A stretch of 64,000 nucleotides of DNA from Chersky-840 sp963838775 (lineage in GTDB: Bacteria > Actinomycetota > Acidimicrobiia > Acidimicrobiales > UBA8190): contig CAWISP010000009.1 of the NCBI GenBank assembly GCA_963838775.1, forward strand, positions 1 through 64,000. The letters run 5' to 3'. A program made the position numbers and the translations under genes. The number at the start of each line of letters is the position of its first letter. Within the stretch, counting starts at the first letter, position 1. Below the pieces are notes generated by a model, which saw only the letters and a list, made by a program, of their open reading frames with translations, did not search any database and was not told the origin of the DNA. Below are positions 16,852 through 25,893 of the stretch, in pieces.

Positions 16852-19260
16852 TCAACCTGGCCAGCACCAGTCGGTGATCTCGGGAGCGTCCTCACCGTGC
16901 TCCCGGGTGTAGCGCCGGGATTCGAGACGGGCGTCGACCATCTGCTGGCGCAGTGCCGCCGAGGGCACCTCGAGGCCGGGGACCCGGTCGATGACGTCGA
17001 TGACGAGGTGGAACCGATCGAGATCGTTGAGCATGACCATGTCGAAAGGCGTGGTGGTCGTGCCCTGTTCCTTGTAGCCGCGCACATGAATGTTGGCATG
17101 GTTGGTGCGCCGGTAGGTCAGGCGGTGGATGAGAGTCGGATAGCCGTGGAAAGCGAAGATCACGGTACGGTCGGTCGTGAAGAGGGTGTCGAACTCGGCA
17201 TCGGTCATCCCGTGGGGATGCTCGGATGCGGGCTGGAGCCGCATGAGGTCCACCACGTTGACGACCCGTACCCGCAGCTCGGGGAGATGGCGGCGGAGCA
17301 TGTCGACCGCCGCCATGGTCTCGAGGGTGGGCACGTCCCCGCAGCACGCCATGACGACGTCGGGGACGGTCCCCGCGTCGTTCGACGCGAAGTCCCACAC
17401 CCCGAGGCCCCGGGTGCAGTGCACCAGGGCCTCGTCGGGTGACAGCCAGTCGTGCTCGGGCTGCTTACCCGCCACGATCACGTTCACGTAGTCGCGGCTG
17501 CGCAGGCAGTGGTCGGCGACGGACAGAAGGCAGTTGGCGTCGGGCGGCAGGTAGACCCGGATCACCGAGGCCTGCTTGTTGACCACGACGTCGATGAACC
17601 CGGGATCCTGGTGGGAGAACCCGTTGTGGTCCTGGCGCCACACGTGGCTCGACAACAGATAGGTGAGTGACGCCACCGAGCGCCGCCACGGAATGTGGTG
17701 GGCCGACTCGAGCCACTTGGCGTGCTGGTTGAACATCGAGTCCACGATGTGGATGAACGCCTCGTAGCAGTTGAACAGGCCGTGGCGGCCGGTCAGGAGG
17801 TATCCCTCGAGCCACCCCTGGCAGAGGTGTTCGGAGAGCACCTCCATCACCCGCCCTCCCGGGGCGAGGTGGTCGTCTCCCTCGAGCCTCTGCGCTTCCC
17901 AGGCGCGGTCGGTCACCTCGAAGACGTCCTGGAGGCGGTTCGACGCCGTCTCGTCGGGCCCCAAGAGGCGGAAGTTCGTCGGGTTGTCCCGGATGACGTC
18001 ACGGAGAAATGTGCCGAGAAGCTTCGTCGGCTCGCGCCGCGTGGTGCCGGGCGCATCGACCGCCACCGCGTACGTCGACCAGTCGGGGAGCTCGAGGTCG
18101 CGCAACAGAACGCCTCCGTTGGCGTGGGGCGACGCGCTCATGCGGTGGTCACCGGTGGGTGCTTGTGCCGCCACCTCGGGTACCGGAGCGCCATCTTCGT
18201 CGAAGAGCTCCTCGGGCCGGTAACTGCACATCCATGCTTCGAGCTGCGCCAGGTGGGCCGGGTTGGTACGGACCTCTCCCAGCGGCACCTGATGGGCCCG
18301 CCATGTCCCCTCGACGGGGACTCCGTCGACGAACTTCGGGCCGGTCCAGCCCTTGGGCGTGCGCAAGATGATCATGGGCCAGGCCGGTCGGTCCCGTACC
18401 GCCCCCGACCGCGCCGCGTCCCAGATGCGGGCGATCTCATCGAAGGCGCCGTCGAGTGCGATGGCCATGCGGTGGTGCACGAGCATGGGGTCCTCGTCCT
18501 CGAAGCCCCCGCTGACGATCCAGGGCCGGTAGCCGTATCCGGTGAACAGTGCCGACAGCTCGTCTTCGGGGATCCGGGCGAGGATGGTCGGGTTGGCGAT
18601 CTTGTAGCCGTTGAGGTGCAGGATCGGGAGCACAGCACCGTCACTCACGGGGTCGAGGAATTTGTTGCTGTGCCAGCTGGTGGCGAGGGCACCGGTCTCG
18701 GCCTCTCCGTCGCCCACCACACAGGCGACGACCAGCTCGGGGTTGTCGAAGGCCGCTCCGTAGGCATGAGCGAGCGAGTAGCCGAGCTCGCCGCCCTCGT
18801 TGATCGATCCCGGGGTCTCGGGAGCGGCGTGGCTCGGGATCCCCCCCGGGAACGAGAACTGACGGAACAACCGGTCCATGCCTGTGCCGTCTCGCGTGAT
18901 GTGGGAGTACAGCTCGGTGTAGGTCCCTTCCAACCACGCGTTGGCGACCATGGCGGGCCCGCCGTGACCGGGCCCGCAGATGTAGAGGAGGTTCGTGGCT
19001 CGCTGGTTGATCACCCGGTTCAGGTGCGCATAGACGAAATTCAACCCCGGACTGGTTCCCCAATGGCCGAGAAGCCGAGGCTTGATGTGCTCGGCTCGCA
19101 GGGGCTCGCGCAGCAGGGCGTTGTCGAGCAGGTAGATCTGGCCGACCGCGAGATAGTTGGCGGCCCGCCAATAGGCGTGCAGCGAGACGAGGTCCTCAGC
19201 GGTGGCCGGATTCGCCTGCCCCGAGCTCGCCGGGGACGGTGACCGGACCGGATCGTGCAT
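16852..19260 (-). CDS. xfp: Phosphoketolase (xylulose 5-phosphate/fructose 6-phosphate)
   Basis: This 802-residue TPP enzyme cleaves xylulose 5-phosphate or fructose 6-phosphate with phosphate to acetyl phosphate plus a triose or tetrose phosphate. Family markers include GHGGPAMVANAWLEG, SFPGGIPSHAAPETPGSINEGGELGYSL, the TPP-binding VVGDGEAETG segment and HLNGYKI. The length is standard. The ATG is preceded by AAGGAGGAACCATCG, a near-perfect ribosome site. Acetate kinase is divergent, starting only 29 bp away, so the two convert sugar phosphates to acetate and ATP. Promoters cannot fit in that gap. Confidence 0.96.
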   Translation of the reverse strand: MHDPVRSPSPASSGQANPATAEDLVSLHAYWRAANYLAVGQIYLLDNALLREPLRAEHIKPRLLGHWGTSPGLNFVYAHLNRVINQRATNLLYICGPGHGGPAMVANAWLEGTYTELYSHITRDGTGMDRLFRQFSFPGGIPSHAAPETPGSINEGGELGYSLAHAYGAAFDNPELVVACVVGDGEAETGALATSWHSNKFLDPVSDGAVLPILHLNGYKIANPTILARIPEDELSALFTGYGYRPWIVSGGFEDEDPMLVHHRMAIALDGAFDEIARIWDAARSGAVRDRPAWPMIILRTPKGWTGPKFVDGVPVEGTWRAHQVPLGEVRTNPAHLAQLEAWMCSYRPEELFDEDGAPVPEVAAQAPTGDHRMSASPHANGGVLLRDLELPDWSTYAVAVDAPGTTRREPTKLLGTFLRDVIRDNPTNFRLLGPDETASNRLQDVFEVTDRAWEAQRLEGDDHLAPGGRVMEVLSEHLCQGWLEGYLLTGRHGLFNCYEAFIHIVDSMFNQHAKWLESAHHIPWRRSVASLTYLLSSHVWRQDHNGFSHQDPGFIDVVVNKQASVIRVYLPPDANCLLSVADHCLRSRDYVNVIVAGKQPEHDWLSPDEALVHCTRGLGVWDFASNDAGTVPDVVMACCGDVPTLETMAAVDMLRRHLPELRVRVVNVVDLMRLQPASEHPHGMTDAEFDTLFTTDRTVIFAFHGYPTLIHRLTYRRTNHANIHVRGYKEQGTTTTPFDMVMLNDLDRFHLVIDVIDRVPGLEVPSAALRQQMVDARLESRRYTREHGEDAPEITDWCWPG

Positions 19261-19289
19261 CGATGGTTCCTCCTTGGCATGGTGGGGAC

Positions 19290-20429
19290 GTGCGAGTGCT
19301 GGTCGTCAACGCCGGGTCGAGCAGTCTGAAGCTCAGCGTCCTCGGGGACGATGACGCTGAGCTCATGGCTCGTGACCTGGAGATGCCGGATCCGGGCGCG
19401 ATCGGCGAGCTCCTCGGCAGCGCCCTCGAGGGCGTCCCCGCCGTCGATGTCGTCGGGCACCGCGTCGTGCACGGAGGCCTCGAGTTCACGAGCCCCTTGC
19501 TCCTCGAGGCCGGCGTCGAGAGCCGTCTCGAGAAGCTCACCGATCTGGCCCCGCTCCAGAACCCACCCGCCATCGCCGCCATCCTCAGTCTGCAGTCCCG
19601 GTGGCCGAACCTTCCCCAGGTGGCGTGCTTCGACACCGCGTTCCACGTCACCATGCCGCCTGAGGCCTCAACCTATGCCCTCCCCGAGCAGTGGCGTGAC
19701 TTGGGGTTGCGGCGATTCGGCTTCCATGGTCTCAGTCATGCCTGGGCCACCCGGCGCGCCGCCGAGCTCATCGGGGCCTCGGTCGAGGATCTGCGCCTCG
19801 TCACCGCCCACATCGGCTCCGGGGCGTCGCTGGCCGCGGTCAGCGGCGGTCGGTCCGTCGACACGACGATGGGCTTCACGCCCCTCGAGGGCCTGGTCAT
19901 GGCGACACGTTCGGGCAGCGTGGACCCCGGGCTCTTGCTCTGGCTCCTGCGTCACGAGCAGATGACCGTTGACGAGCTCGAAATCGCCCTCGATCGCCGT
20001 TCCGGACTGTTGGGTCTGTCAGGGTCATCGGCCGATCTCCGCCATGTCCTCGCCGCCGGCGACCAGGGCGACGAACGATCGAGGCTCGCGTTCGGCGTCT
20101 ACCTCCACCGGCTGCGCGCTCTGGTCGCCGCCATGGTTGCCGCCATGGGTGGGATCGACGGGCTCGTGTTCACCGGTGGCGCCGGTGAAGGGTCGGCGCG
20201 ACTGCGGCGGGAGGCTTGTGCCGGTCTCGGGTTCTTGGGGATCGAGCTCGACGCGCCGCGCAACGAGGCCGGCGGCAATGAACTGGTCGATCGATTGGTG
20301 TCACGAGATGGTGTGACGCCCGCCGTGGTCGTGGTCCGGGCCAGAGAGGATCTCGAGATCGCCCGGCAGGTCCGGATGCTGCTCGGGTCGGGTGGTCCCC
20401 GGGTGAGTCAACAGGAGGGGGCGATGTGA
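19290..20429 (+). CDS. ackA: Acetate kinase
   Basis: About 379 residues, with the ASKHA opening VLVVNAGSSSLKLSVLG and later RRFGFHGLSHAW, TAHIGSGASLAAVSGG, DTTMGFTPLEGLVMATRSGSVDP and FTGGAGEG, in the correct family order. It transfers phosphate from acetyl phosphate to ADP, completing the phosphoketolase route. I place the start at the GTG at 19290, just before the conserved strand, with GGTGGGGA upstream. An in-frame ATG at 19239 would overlap the divergent xfp gene by 22 bases. It is slightly shorter than the usual ~400 residues. Confidence 0.94.
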   Translation: MRVLVVNAGSSSLKLSVLGDDDAELMARDLEMPDPGAIGELLGSALEGVPAVDVVGHRVVHGGLEFTSPLLLEAGVESRLEKLTDLAPLQNPPAIAAILSLQSRWPNLPQVACFDTAFHVTMPPEASTYALPEQWRDLGLRRFGFHGLSHAWATRRAAELIGASVEDLRLVTAHIGSGASLAAVSGGRSVDTTMGFTPLEGLVMATRSGSVDPGLLLWLLRHEQMTVDELEIALDRRSGLLGLSGSSADLRHVLAAGDQGDERSRLAFGVYLHRLRALVAAMVAAMGGIDGLVFTGGAGEGSARLRREACAGLGFLGIELDAPRNEAGGNELVDRLVSRDGVTPAVVVVRAREDLEIARQVRMLLGSGGPRVSQQEGAM

Positions 20430-20449
20430 TGCCCTCGACGCCGTGCCGT

Positions 20450-22027
20450 TCAAGCGGCGATGCCGATGATGGGCCTGTCGAGGCCGACTCCACCCGTCGA
20501 GCCGTAGAACGTGCCGTCGCCGAACCCGAAGACCCCACCGTCTGAGGCCACGAGCCAATACCCCAACCCGAGCGGTGCGGCGGCCATGCCGACGATCGGC
20601 CGGCTCAGCGCCGTGCCTCCCATCGAGCCGTAGAACCTGGCGTCACCGAAGGCGAAGACCCCGCCGTCGGAGGCGACGAGCCAGTAGCCGACGCCAAAAG
20701 GGCTGGCGGCCATGCCGACGATCGGTTGGTTGAGATAGCTGCCGCCCATCGAACCGTAGAAACGTGCCCCCCCGAAGGCGAAGACCCCACCGTCGGAAGC
20801 GACGAGCCAGTACCCCAACCCGAACGGGGCCACCGCCATCCCGACGATCGGCTTGTCCAGCTGGGCCCCCCCCATCGAGCCGAAGAATGTGGCCACGCCG
20901 AAGGCGAAGACCCCACCGTCGGAGGCGACGAGCCAATACCCGTTGCCGAACGGGGCGCCGGCGATGCCCACGATCGGCGCGTGCAGATCGGTTCCCCCCA
21001 TGGACCCGTAGAACGGGGCATCGCCGAAGGCGAAGACCCCACCGTCGGCGGCCGCCAGCCAATAACCACCCTCGTCGGCGGTCGAAGCCATGCCCACGAC
21101 CGGTTGGGCGAGGGCGATGTCTCCTGTCGAACCGCAGAACGGGTAGTCGCCGAAGTCGAAGACGCCACCGTCTGACCCGACGATCCGGTAGCCGCGCGTC
21201 CCGGTCGGTGCTGAGCACGGCGGGATTGCTGACGCCGTCGTGGGCGCGCCGGGTGGGGTCGACGACGGAGGGATGGCGAGGGTGGCCTCGGCTTGCGCCC
21301 AGGTGTACACGACATCGTCAGGCGCCCCCGCCCCGCAATAGCCCTCGGTCAGCACTCCGATGGAGTTCTGGCTGTCGGCCACCCCCATCAAGAGATTGCA
21401 TCCCGCGCCCAGGGCGGAGAAGTCCTCCAGGATGTCGTGGCGATGCTCCCAGGGTTCGGGTGGCACCGCCGAGCAGCCCGTGTTGAAGGCCGCCTGCTGC
21501 GCCACGGGAGTACAGCCGTCTTCGTACATCCACGCGAAGTCTGCGAACAGGGGGTCGGCTGTTCCCGCCCACAGTGTTCCGGCGGCGTCAGGTGCGCCGG
21601 GCGCGGTGGGGAGCGGGGGATCTTCCAGGTCGTTCGCCCCCGTCTGGGCGAGAGCGTCCAGTGAACTGGTCATCTCCTCGAACGCCGGCAGGCCCCGGGC
21701 AATGCGCTCGAGATTGATGACCACGAACATCTCCTGCGCCACGGAGAACTGACCGAGCCCGATGTCGGTGATCGGCGACAGGCCCTCGAGGGCGCGCCCC
21801 GCGTTCACCGCGTCGAGGAAATTCGCGTAGGTGTACGGCACGTTCGAGGCGGGATCGGCACGAGCGGTGACGCGGGCGGTGACCGTGGCTGCTGCTCCGG
21901 GGACCACACATGCCACCGCTGCTGTGGCCAGCACCGACACCACACCGGCGACGAGGAGTGCATGCCCGTTGTTGCGAGTCCAGAGCAAACGCGCCCGCCC
22001 GTTCACACTCGCTCGACGGATGGACAA
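20450..22027 (-). CDS. Secreted protein: N-terminal CAP-like region plus six 42-residue GYWLVASDGG repeats
   Basis: This 525-residue protein has an N-terminal hydrophobic segment (about residues 24-46, ALLVAGVVSVLATAAVACVVPGAAA), a signal peptide or lipid anchor site. Residues 60-270 contain NLERIARGLPAFEEM, LDALAQTGAND and a cysteine-paired region that loosely resembles CAP/SCP-type extracellular domains. From about residue 279 to the end are six tandem repeats of 42 residues with the core GYWLVASDGGVFAFGDAxFYGSMGG...PIVGMAA. Such repeats are common in surface proteins of Acidimicrobiia and may form a beta-propeller or solenoid. Function unknown; likely cell-surface adhesion or glycan binding. 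Confidence 0.7.
   Translation of the reverse strand: MSIRRASVNGRARLLWTRNNGHALLVAGVVSVLATAAVACVVPGAAATVTARVTARADPASNVPYTYANFLDAVNAGRALEGLSPITDIGLGQFSVAQEMFVVINLERIARGLPAFEEMTSSLDALAQTGANDLEDPPLPTAPGAPDAAGTLWAGTADPLFADFAWMYEDGCTPVAQQAAFNTGCSAVPPEPWEHRHDILEDFSALGAGCNLLMGVADSQNSIGVLTEGYCGAGAPDDVVYTWAQAEATLAIPPSSTPPGAPTTASAIPPCSAPTGTRGYRIVGSDGGVFDFGDYPFCGSTGDIALAQPVVGMASTADEGGYWLAAADGGVFAFGDAPFYGSMGGTDLHAPIVGIAGAPFGNGYWLVASDGGVFAFGVATFFGSMGGAQLDKPIVGMAVAPFGLGYWLVASDGGVFAFGGARFYGSMGGSYLNQPIVGMAASPFGVGYWLVASDGGVFAFGDARFYGSMGGTALSRPIVGMAAAPLGLGYWLVASDGGVFGFGDGTFYGSTGGVGLDRPIIGIAA
20453..21193 (-). repeat. Six coding tandem repeats of about 126 bp
   Basis: The 3' half of the secreted protein gene contains six head-to-tail units. 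Five are full length (42 codons each) and the last has 37 codons. Units 2-6 share GYW(L)(V/A)A(S/A)DGGVF(A/G)FG. The first unit (GYRIVGSDGGVFDFG, with a cysteine replacing tyrosine in FCGS) is the most divergent, consistent with expansion from the C-terminal side. Confidence 0.9.
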
Positions 22028-22118
22028 GACTGAAGCCTTACAGAGCGCTCACGAGATCAACCTCCCCAAGATTGATGATTGGCGCGTTCCGAGGAGGACC
22101 GTCGTGTGTTGGTCTCCG

Positions 22119-24413
22119 CTAGGGCACGCTCTGGACCTTCCGCGACGGTGAGACGTCGCTCGACGCCACGGAAACCAGGTCGTCGGCGGGTCGTTCGAGA
22201 GCGTGGACATCGACTTCGACCCCGAGGGTCGGCACGACCTTGTCGAGCCAACGGGGCATATACCAATTGGCGCGGCCGAGCAGCTCCATCACCGACGGGA
22301 CGAGGACGAGGCGCACGAGGCTGGCATCGATGAGAATCGAAGCGGCGAGGCCGAGGCCGAAGACCTTCAAGATCCGAAGGGGGTCACCGATCACGAAGGA
22401 GCCGAAGACACAGATCATGATGGCTGCCGCCGAGGTGATGACCCGTGCCGTCTTGGCCAAGCCGTCGGCCACGGCCGAGGAGTTGTCCCCCGTTCGCCGC
22501 CACTCCTCGCGCATCCGACTCAGCAAGAAGACCTCGTAGTCCATCGAGAGCCCGAAGAGAATCGTGAACATCATCAGCGGGATCCATGGATCGATCGGCC
22601 CGGTGTGGCCGATCCCGATGACCGAACCCCCCCAACCCCACTGGAAGACCGCCACGATGACGCCGTATGCCGCCCCGACCGAGAGCAGGTTCATGATGGC
22701 TGCCTTCACCGGGATCACCACCGACCGGAAGACCGCCATGAGCAACAAGAACGCCAGCACGATCACGGCGGCGATGACCCAGGGAAGTCGGTGGGACAGG
22801 TAGTTCGACGCGTCCACGCCCGCCGCGGTCTCCCCTCCGACGAGCACCCGCAACCCGGTGCCGGCGGTGGCACGGGGGATGACCGTCGTCCGGAGCGTGG
22901 CGACGAGTTGCGAGGTCTGCGCGGCCTGTGGTGCCGTGGTCGGATAGGCGATGATCACCGCCGCGCTGTGGTCGGCGCTGGTCTCGACCGGTGCCGCCAA
23001 TGCGATGCCCGGTGTGGTCCGCAAGGCGAGGTCCACCCTTTGCATGGTGGCGGAGTCCCGGGCCGACGACAGGGGGGCGGCCACGACGAGAGGACCGTTG
23101 AAGCCGGGACCGAAGCCCTGCGCCAGCAGGTCGTAGGCCTGGCGTGTCGTCAACGTGGTCGGATCGTTACCGGCGTCGGTGAAGGCCAGGCGCATCGAGA
23201 ACAACGGGACCGCCAGGGCCACCAACGCCATCAGGGCGATGATCCCGAAGGTCCACGGGCGCCTCTGGATCGCCCGGCTCCAGCGGTACCAGAAGCTGTC
23301 CGGCGCGGGGGTGGCACCCGTCTGCAGCAGCCTGGGCAGGTGCATGCGATCGATGGCCCGTCCCGCGTATCCCAACATGGCGGGCAGCAAGGTAAGCGCG
23401 CCCGCCATCACAAGCAGGACGGCGGCGATGGTCCCGACGGCGAGTCCCTGGAGGAACGGCAACTGCAACAGGAAGAGGCCGAGGAGCGAGATGACCACCG
23501 TCGATCCGGCAAACAGGACGGCTCGTCCCGAGGTGGCCAGTGCGGTCGCCACCGCTTGGCGCGGGTCGCGACCCTCGAACAGTCCCTGTCGATACCGGGT
23601 GACGATGAACAGGGCGTAGTCGATGCCCACTCCCAAACCGATCATCGCCAACATCTCGGGAGCGAAGATCGGGACGTTCAGGACGTGGCTGAGGAGGTCC
23701 TCCAGCGCGAAACCGATGGCGATCCCGAACAGGGCCGTCAGAATCGGCAGGCCCATCGCCACCACCGAGCCGAATGCGATGAGCATGATGATCATCGCAC
23801 CCACGATTCCCGCCCCTTCACTCGGTCCGGGCGCGGCAGTGATCACGTTTCCGATCGGACCACCGCCCAGGGCGATGTGATAGCCGGGCCGATCGAACGA
23901 CTCGGCGACCGTGATGACCTTCTTGACGGCGGCGTTGGGGACCGTGGACACGTCCTGGTTGAACTGCACGACCGCAAAGGCGATGCGCTGGTTCGACGAG
24001 ATCTGATGACCGGTGCGGTCGAACGGACTGCGCACGACCGAGACATGAGGCAGACGTGACAGCTGGTCGACCATCGTCGTGGTCACGGACCGGTTGGTCG
24101 GTGACTCGATCGAGCCCGTGGTCGAGATGACCACATCAGCGCTCGTGCCCGCCGTCTGCGGGAAACGGGCGGTCAGTAGGTTCTGCACCTGCTGTGAAGC
24201 CGAGTTGCCCGAGCCGAACGAATCTTGGAAGCGGCTGCCCATGGACTGGGCCACCACGGTGATGACGATGATCGCCCCGATCCACAGGAGCAGCACCCGC
24301 CGGCGGTGGTCGTAGCACCAGCCCGCCAGGCGCCCCAATGGGGAGTCCTCGGCCTTCGCCGGTCCTGAGGAGGAAGATGCCATCGTCCGGGTGGAGGGGT
24401 TGCTATAATTCAT
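22119..24413 (-). CDS. MMPL/RND-family membrane transporter 1
   Basis: About 764 residues with two sets of helices around large extracytoplasmic loops, as in MmpL/YdfJ proteins. Signature segments are MIGLGVGIDYALFIVTRYRQGL in the first half and ILFGLSMDYEVFLLSRMREEW in the second. Two start codons are reasonable: ATG 24413 (MNYSNPST) and ATG 24383 (MASSSS). A -10 element in the palindrome at 24401-24431 would start transcription at about 24416, favouring a leaderless start at 24413. The divergent TetR gene shares the palindrome and very likely represses this pump. Cargo (lipid or drug) is not known. Confidence 0.9.
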   Translation of the reverse strand: MNYSNPSTRTMASSSSGPAKAEDSPLGRLAGWCYDHRRRVLLLWIGAIIVITVVAQSMGSRFQDSFGSGNSASQQVQNLLTARFPQTAGTSADVVISTTGSIESPTNRSVTTTMVDQLSRLPHVSVVRSPFDRTGHQISSNQRIAFAVVQFNQDVSTVPNAAVKKVITVAESFDRPGYHIALGGGPIGNVITAAPGPSEGAGIVGAMIIMLIAFGSVVAMGLPILTALFGIAIGFALEDLLSHVLNVPIFAPEMLAMIGLGVGIDYALFIVTRYRQGLFEGRDPRQAVATALATSGRAVLFAGSTVVISLLGLFLLQLPFLQGLAVGTIAAVLLVMAGALTLLPAMLGYAGRAIDRMHLPRLLQTGATPAPDSFWYRWSRAIQRRPWTFGIIALMALVALAVPLFSMRLAFTDAGNDPTTLTTRQAYDLLAQGFGPGFNGPLVVAAPLSSARDSATMQRVDLALRTTPGIALAAPVETSADHSAAVIIAYPTTAPQAAQTSQLVATLRTTVIPRATAGTGLRVLVGGETAAGVDASNYLSHRLPWVIAAVIVLAFLLLMAVFRSVVIPVKAAIMNLLSVGAAYGVIVAVFQWGWGGSVIGIGHTGPIDPWIPLMMFTILFGLSMDYEVFLLSRMREEWRRTGDNSSAVADGLAKTARVITSAAAIMICVFGSFVIGDPLRILKVFGLGLAASILIDASLVRLVLVPSVMELLGRANWYMPRWLDKVVPTLGVEVDVHALERPADDLVSVASSDVSPSRKVQSVP

Positions 24414-24431
24414 CACTGATGAATTATAGCA
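24401..24431. promoter_or_regulatory. Perfect 31-bp palindromic operator with two opposed extended -10 elements
   Basis: The arms TGCTATAATTCATCA (24401-24415) and TGATGAATTATAGCA (24417-24431) are exact inverted copies around one base. Each arm starts with TGCTATAAT, an extended -10 promoter element, so one promoter points into tetR and its mirror image points into the MMPL gene. The AT-rich island stands out sharply from its surroundings. It is the obvious binding site for the divergent TetR-family regulator and would let one dimer block both promoters. Confidence 0.8.
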
Positions 24432-24481
24432 CGGCAGGCGCCCCCGTTGGAAGAGCGTTGCAAGCCCCGGGGCCGGGATGA
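24419..24481 (+). CDS. 20-codon leader ORF ending in an ATGA overlap with tetR
   Basis: An ATG at 24419 sits about three bases after the expected transcription start of the rightward promoter. It opens a 20-codon frame whose TGA overlaps the tetR ATG (ATGA at 24478-24481). The first four residues, MNYS, equal those of the MMPL protein because the palindrome is symmetric. tetR itself has no good ribosome site, so a leaderless leader peptide coupled to tetR is plausible. Translation is unproven. Confidence 0.4.
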   Translation: MNYSTAGAPVGRALQAPGPG

Positions 24482-25071
24482 CGGTGGGTCGGGGCCGGCG
24501 CCCGGGCAACGTCGATACCCGGGCGGAGATCGTCGAGGCCGCTCGAGCCGTCTTCGCCGAGCACGGGTACGCCGAGGCGAGCATGCGTGGCATCGCCCGC
24601 CGAGCACAGGTGGACCCCGCCCTGGTCCACCACTACTTCTCCGACAAGGCGGCGCTCTTCGTCGAGACCATGGCCCTGGCGATCGATCCCCGAGAGATAC
24701 AGACAGACGTGGAAGCCAGGGGATTCAGTGGCGAGCGCCTCATCGAGCGCTTTCTCGCCCAGTGGGAGCGGCCCGGGGAATCGGGTTCCCCGCTGTTCGT
24801 CGGTCTGGCGCAGGCCATGGTGGCGTCTCCCGACGTCGCCGACAACACTCGCCAATTCCTCGCCGAGCGCGTCGGACTGCATGGCGCTCCCGGCGACGAC
24901 AAGGCGACACAGGAGAAGCGGCGCTCCCTGGTGTCTTCACAACTTCTCGGGATCGCCTGGAACCGCTACGTCATGCGCATGGAACCGATGGCGTCGGCCA
25001 GTCGAGCCGAGGTCGCCCGATGGGCGGGGCCGACCATCGAACGATACGCATCGGGCCAGCTCTTCGACTGA
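24478..25071 (+). CDS. TetR-family repressor of the divergent MMPL exporter
   Basis: 197 residues. The N-terminal helix-turn-helix is typical (ARAVFAEHGYAEASMRGIARRAQVDPALVHHYFSDKAALF in outline, about residues 22-60), followed by a variable ligand-binding helical domain. The frame is closed upstream by a TAG at 24427, and no other start codon lies between, so ATG 24478 is the only choice. It is divergent from MMPL 1 with a perfect palindrome between them, giving a simple autoregulated repressor-pump pair. The inducer is unknown. Confidence 0.88.
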   Translation: MTVGRGRRPGNVDTRAEIVEAARAVFAEHGYAEASMRGIARRAQVDPALVHHYFSDKAALFVETMALAIDPREIQTDVEARGFSGERLIERFLAQWERPGESGSPLFVGLAQAMVASPDVADNTRQFLAERVGLHGAPGDDKATQEKRRSLVSSQLLGIAWNRYVMRMEPMASASRAEVARWAGPTIERYASGQLFD

Positions 25072-25107
25072 CCGGCGCCCACGGAGTCCTGACGGTGCCG
25101 GGGGTGA

Positions 25108-25893
25108 TCACAGGATTGTCGCCGCATAGTCGGGAACGTGGCGGTACCGATCCGGGGGGGGACGCTGGTAATCGCCGGCCGGTGGCCGCGGTGGAAGCTT
25201 GATCCTCTCACTCCTACGGCTCTGGTACGGAATGACCGAGAGCAGATGGGCTATGCAGTTGAGTCGGGCCCGTTTCTTGTCGTCGGCCTCGACTTCGTAC
25301 CAGGGTGAGTCGGGCAGATCGCAATGAGCGAACATTTCGTCCTTGGCCTTGGAGTACTCCACCCAGCGGTTGCGACCCTCGATGTCCATCTCGCTCAGCT
25401 TCCACCGCTTCAAAGGGGCGTGCAGGCGCTCTTTGAACCTCCGCTCCTGCTCCTCGTCGCTCACCGAGAACCAGTACTTCACCAAGATGATGCCGTCGTC
25501 GATGAGCATGCGCTCGAAGGCCGGGCACTGCCGGAGGAACCGGTGGTACTCCTCGTCAGTGCACAGTCCCATGACGCGCTCGACACCGGCCCGGTTGTAC
25601 CAACTGCGGTCGAACAGGACGATCTCGCCACCGGCGGGAAGGTGGACGATGTAGCGCTGGAAGTACCACTCGGTCTTCTCGCGATCGCTGGGAACCGGGA
25701 GCGCGGCGATGCGGCACCAACGAGGATTGAGGTACTCGGTGATCCGCTTGATCACGCCCCCCTTTCCCGCCGCATCGCGGCCTTCGACGACGATGATTAC
25801 CCGCTTTCCCTCGTCGCGAACCCAGCGCTGCATCTTCACCAGCTCTTCTTGGCGTTGGAGAAGTGCTCTGTCGTAGACGCTGTTGTCAGCCAT
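25108..25893 (-). CDS. ppk2: Polyphosphate kinase 2 (PPK2 family)
   Basis: About 261 residues, using polyphosphate to phosphorylate a nucleotide. Walker A is EGRDAAGKGG (about residues 37-46) and the lid/Walker B region DRSWYNR lies near residues 95-101, followed by EYHRFLRQCPAFERML. These are the standard single-domain PPK2 landmarks. I start at the ATG at 25893 (MADNSVYDRAL), preceded by GCAGGAT, because the upstream residues are low complexity. It converges with the first tetR and lies between two MMPL/TetR pairs. Whether it prefers ADP, GDP or AMP cannot be read here. Confidence 0.92.
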   Translation of the reverse strand: MADNSVYDRALLQRQEELVKMQRWVRDEGKRVIIVVEGRDAAGKGGVIKRITEYLNPRWCRIAALPVPSDREKTEWYFQRYIVHLPAGGEIVLFDRSWYNRAGVERVMGLCTDEEYHRFLRQCPAFERMLIDDGIILVKYWFSVSDEEQERRFKERLHAPLKRWKLSEMDIEGRNRWVEYSKAKDEMFAHCDLPDSPWYEVEADDKKRARLNCIAHLLSVIPYQSRRSERIKLPPRPPAGDYQRPPPDRYRHVPDYAATIL

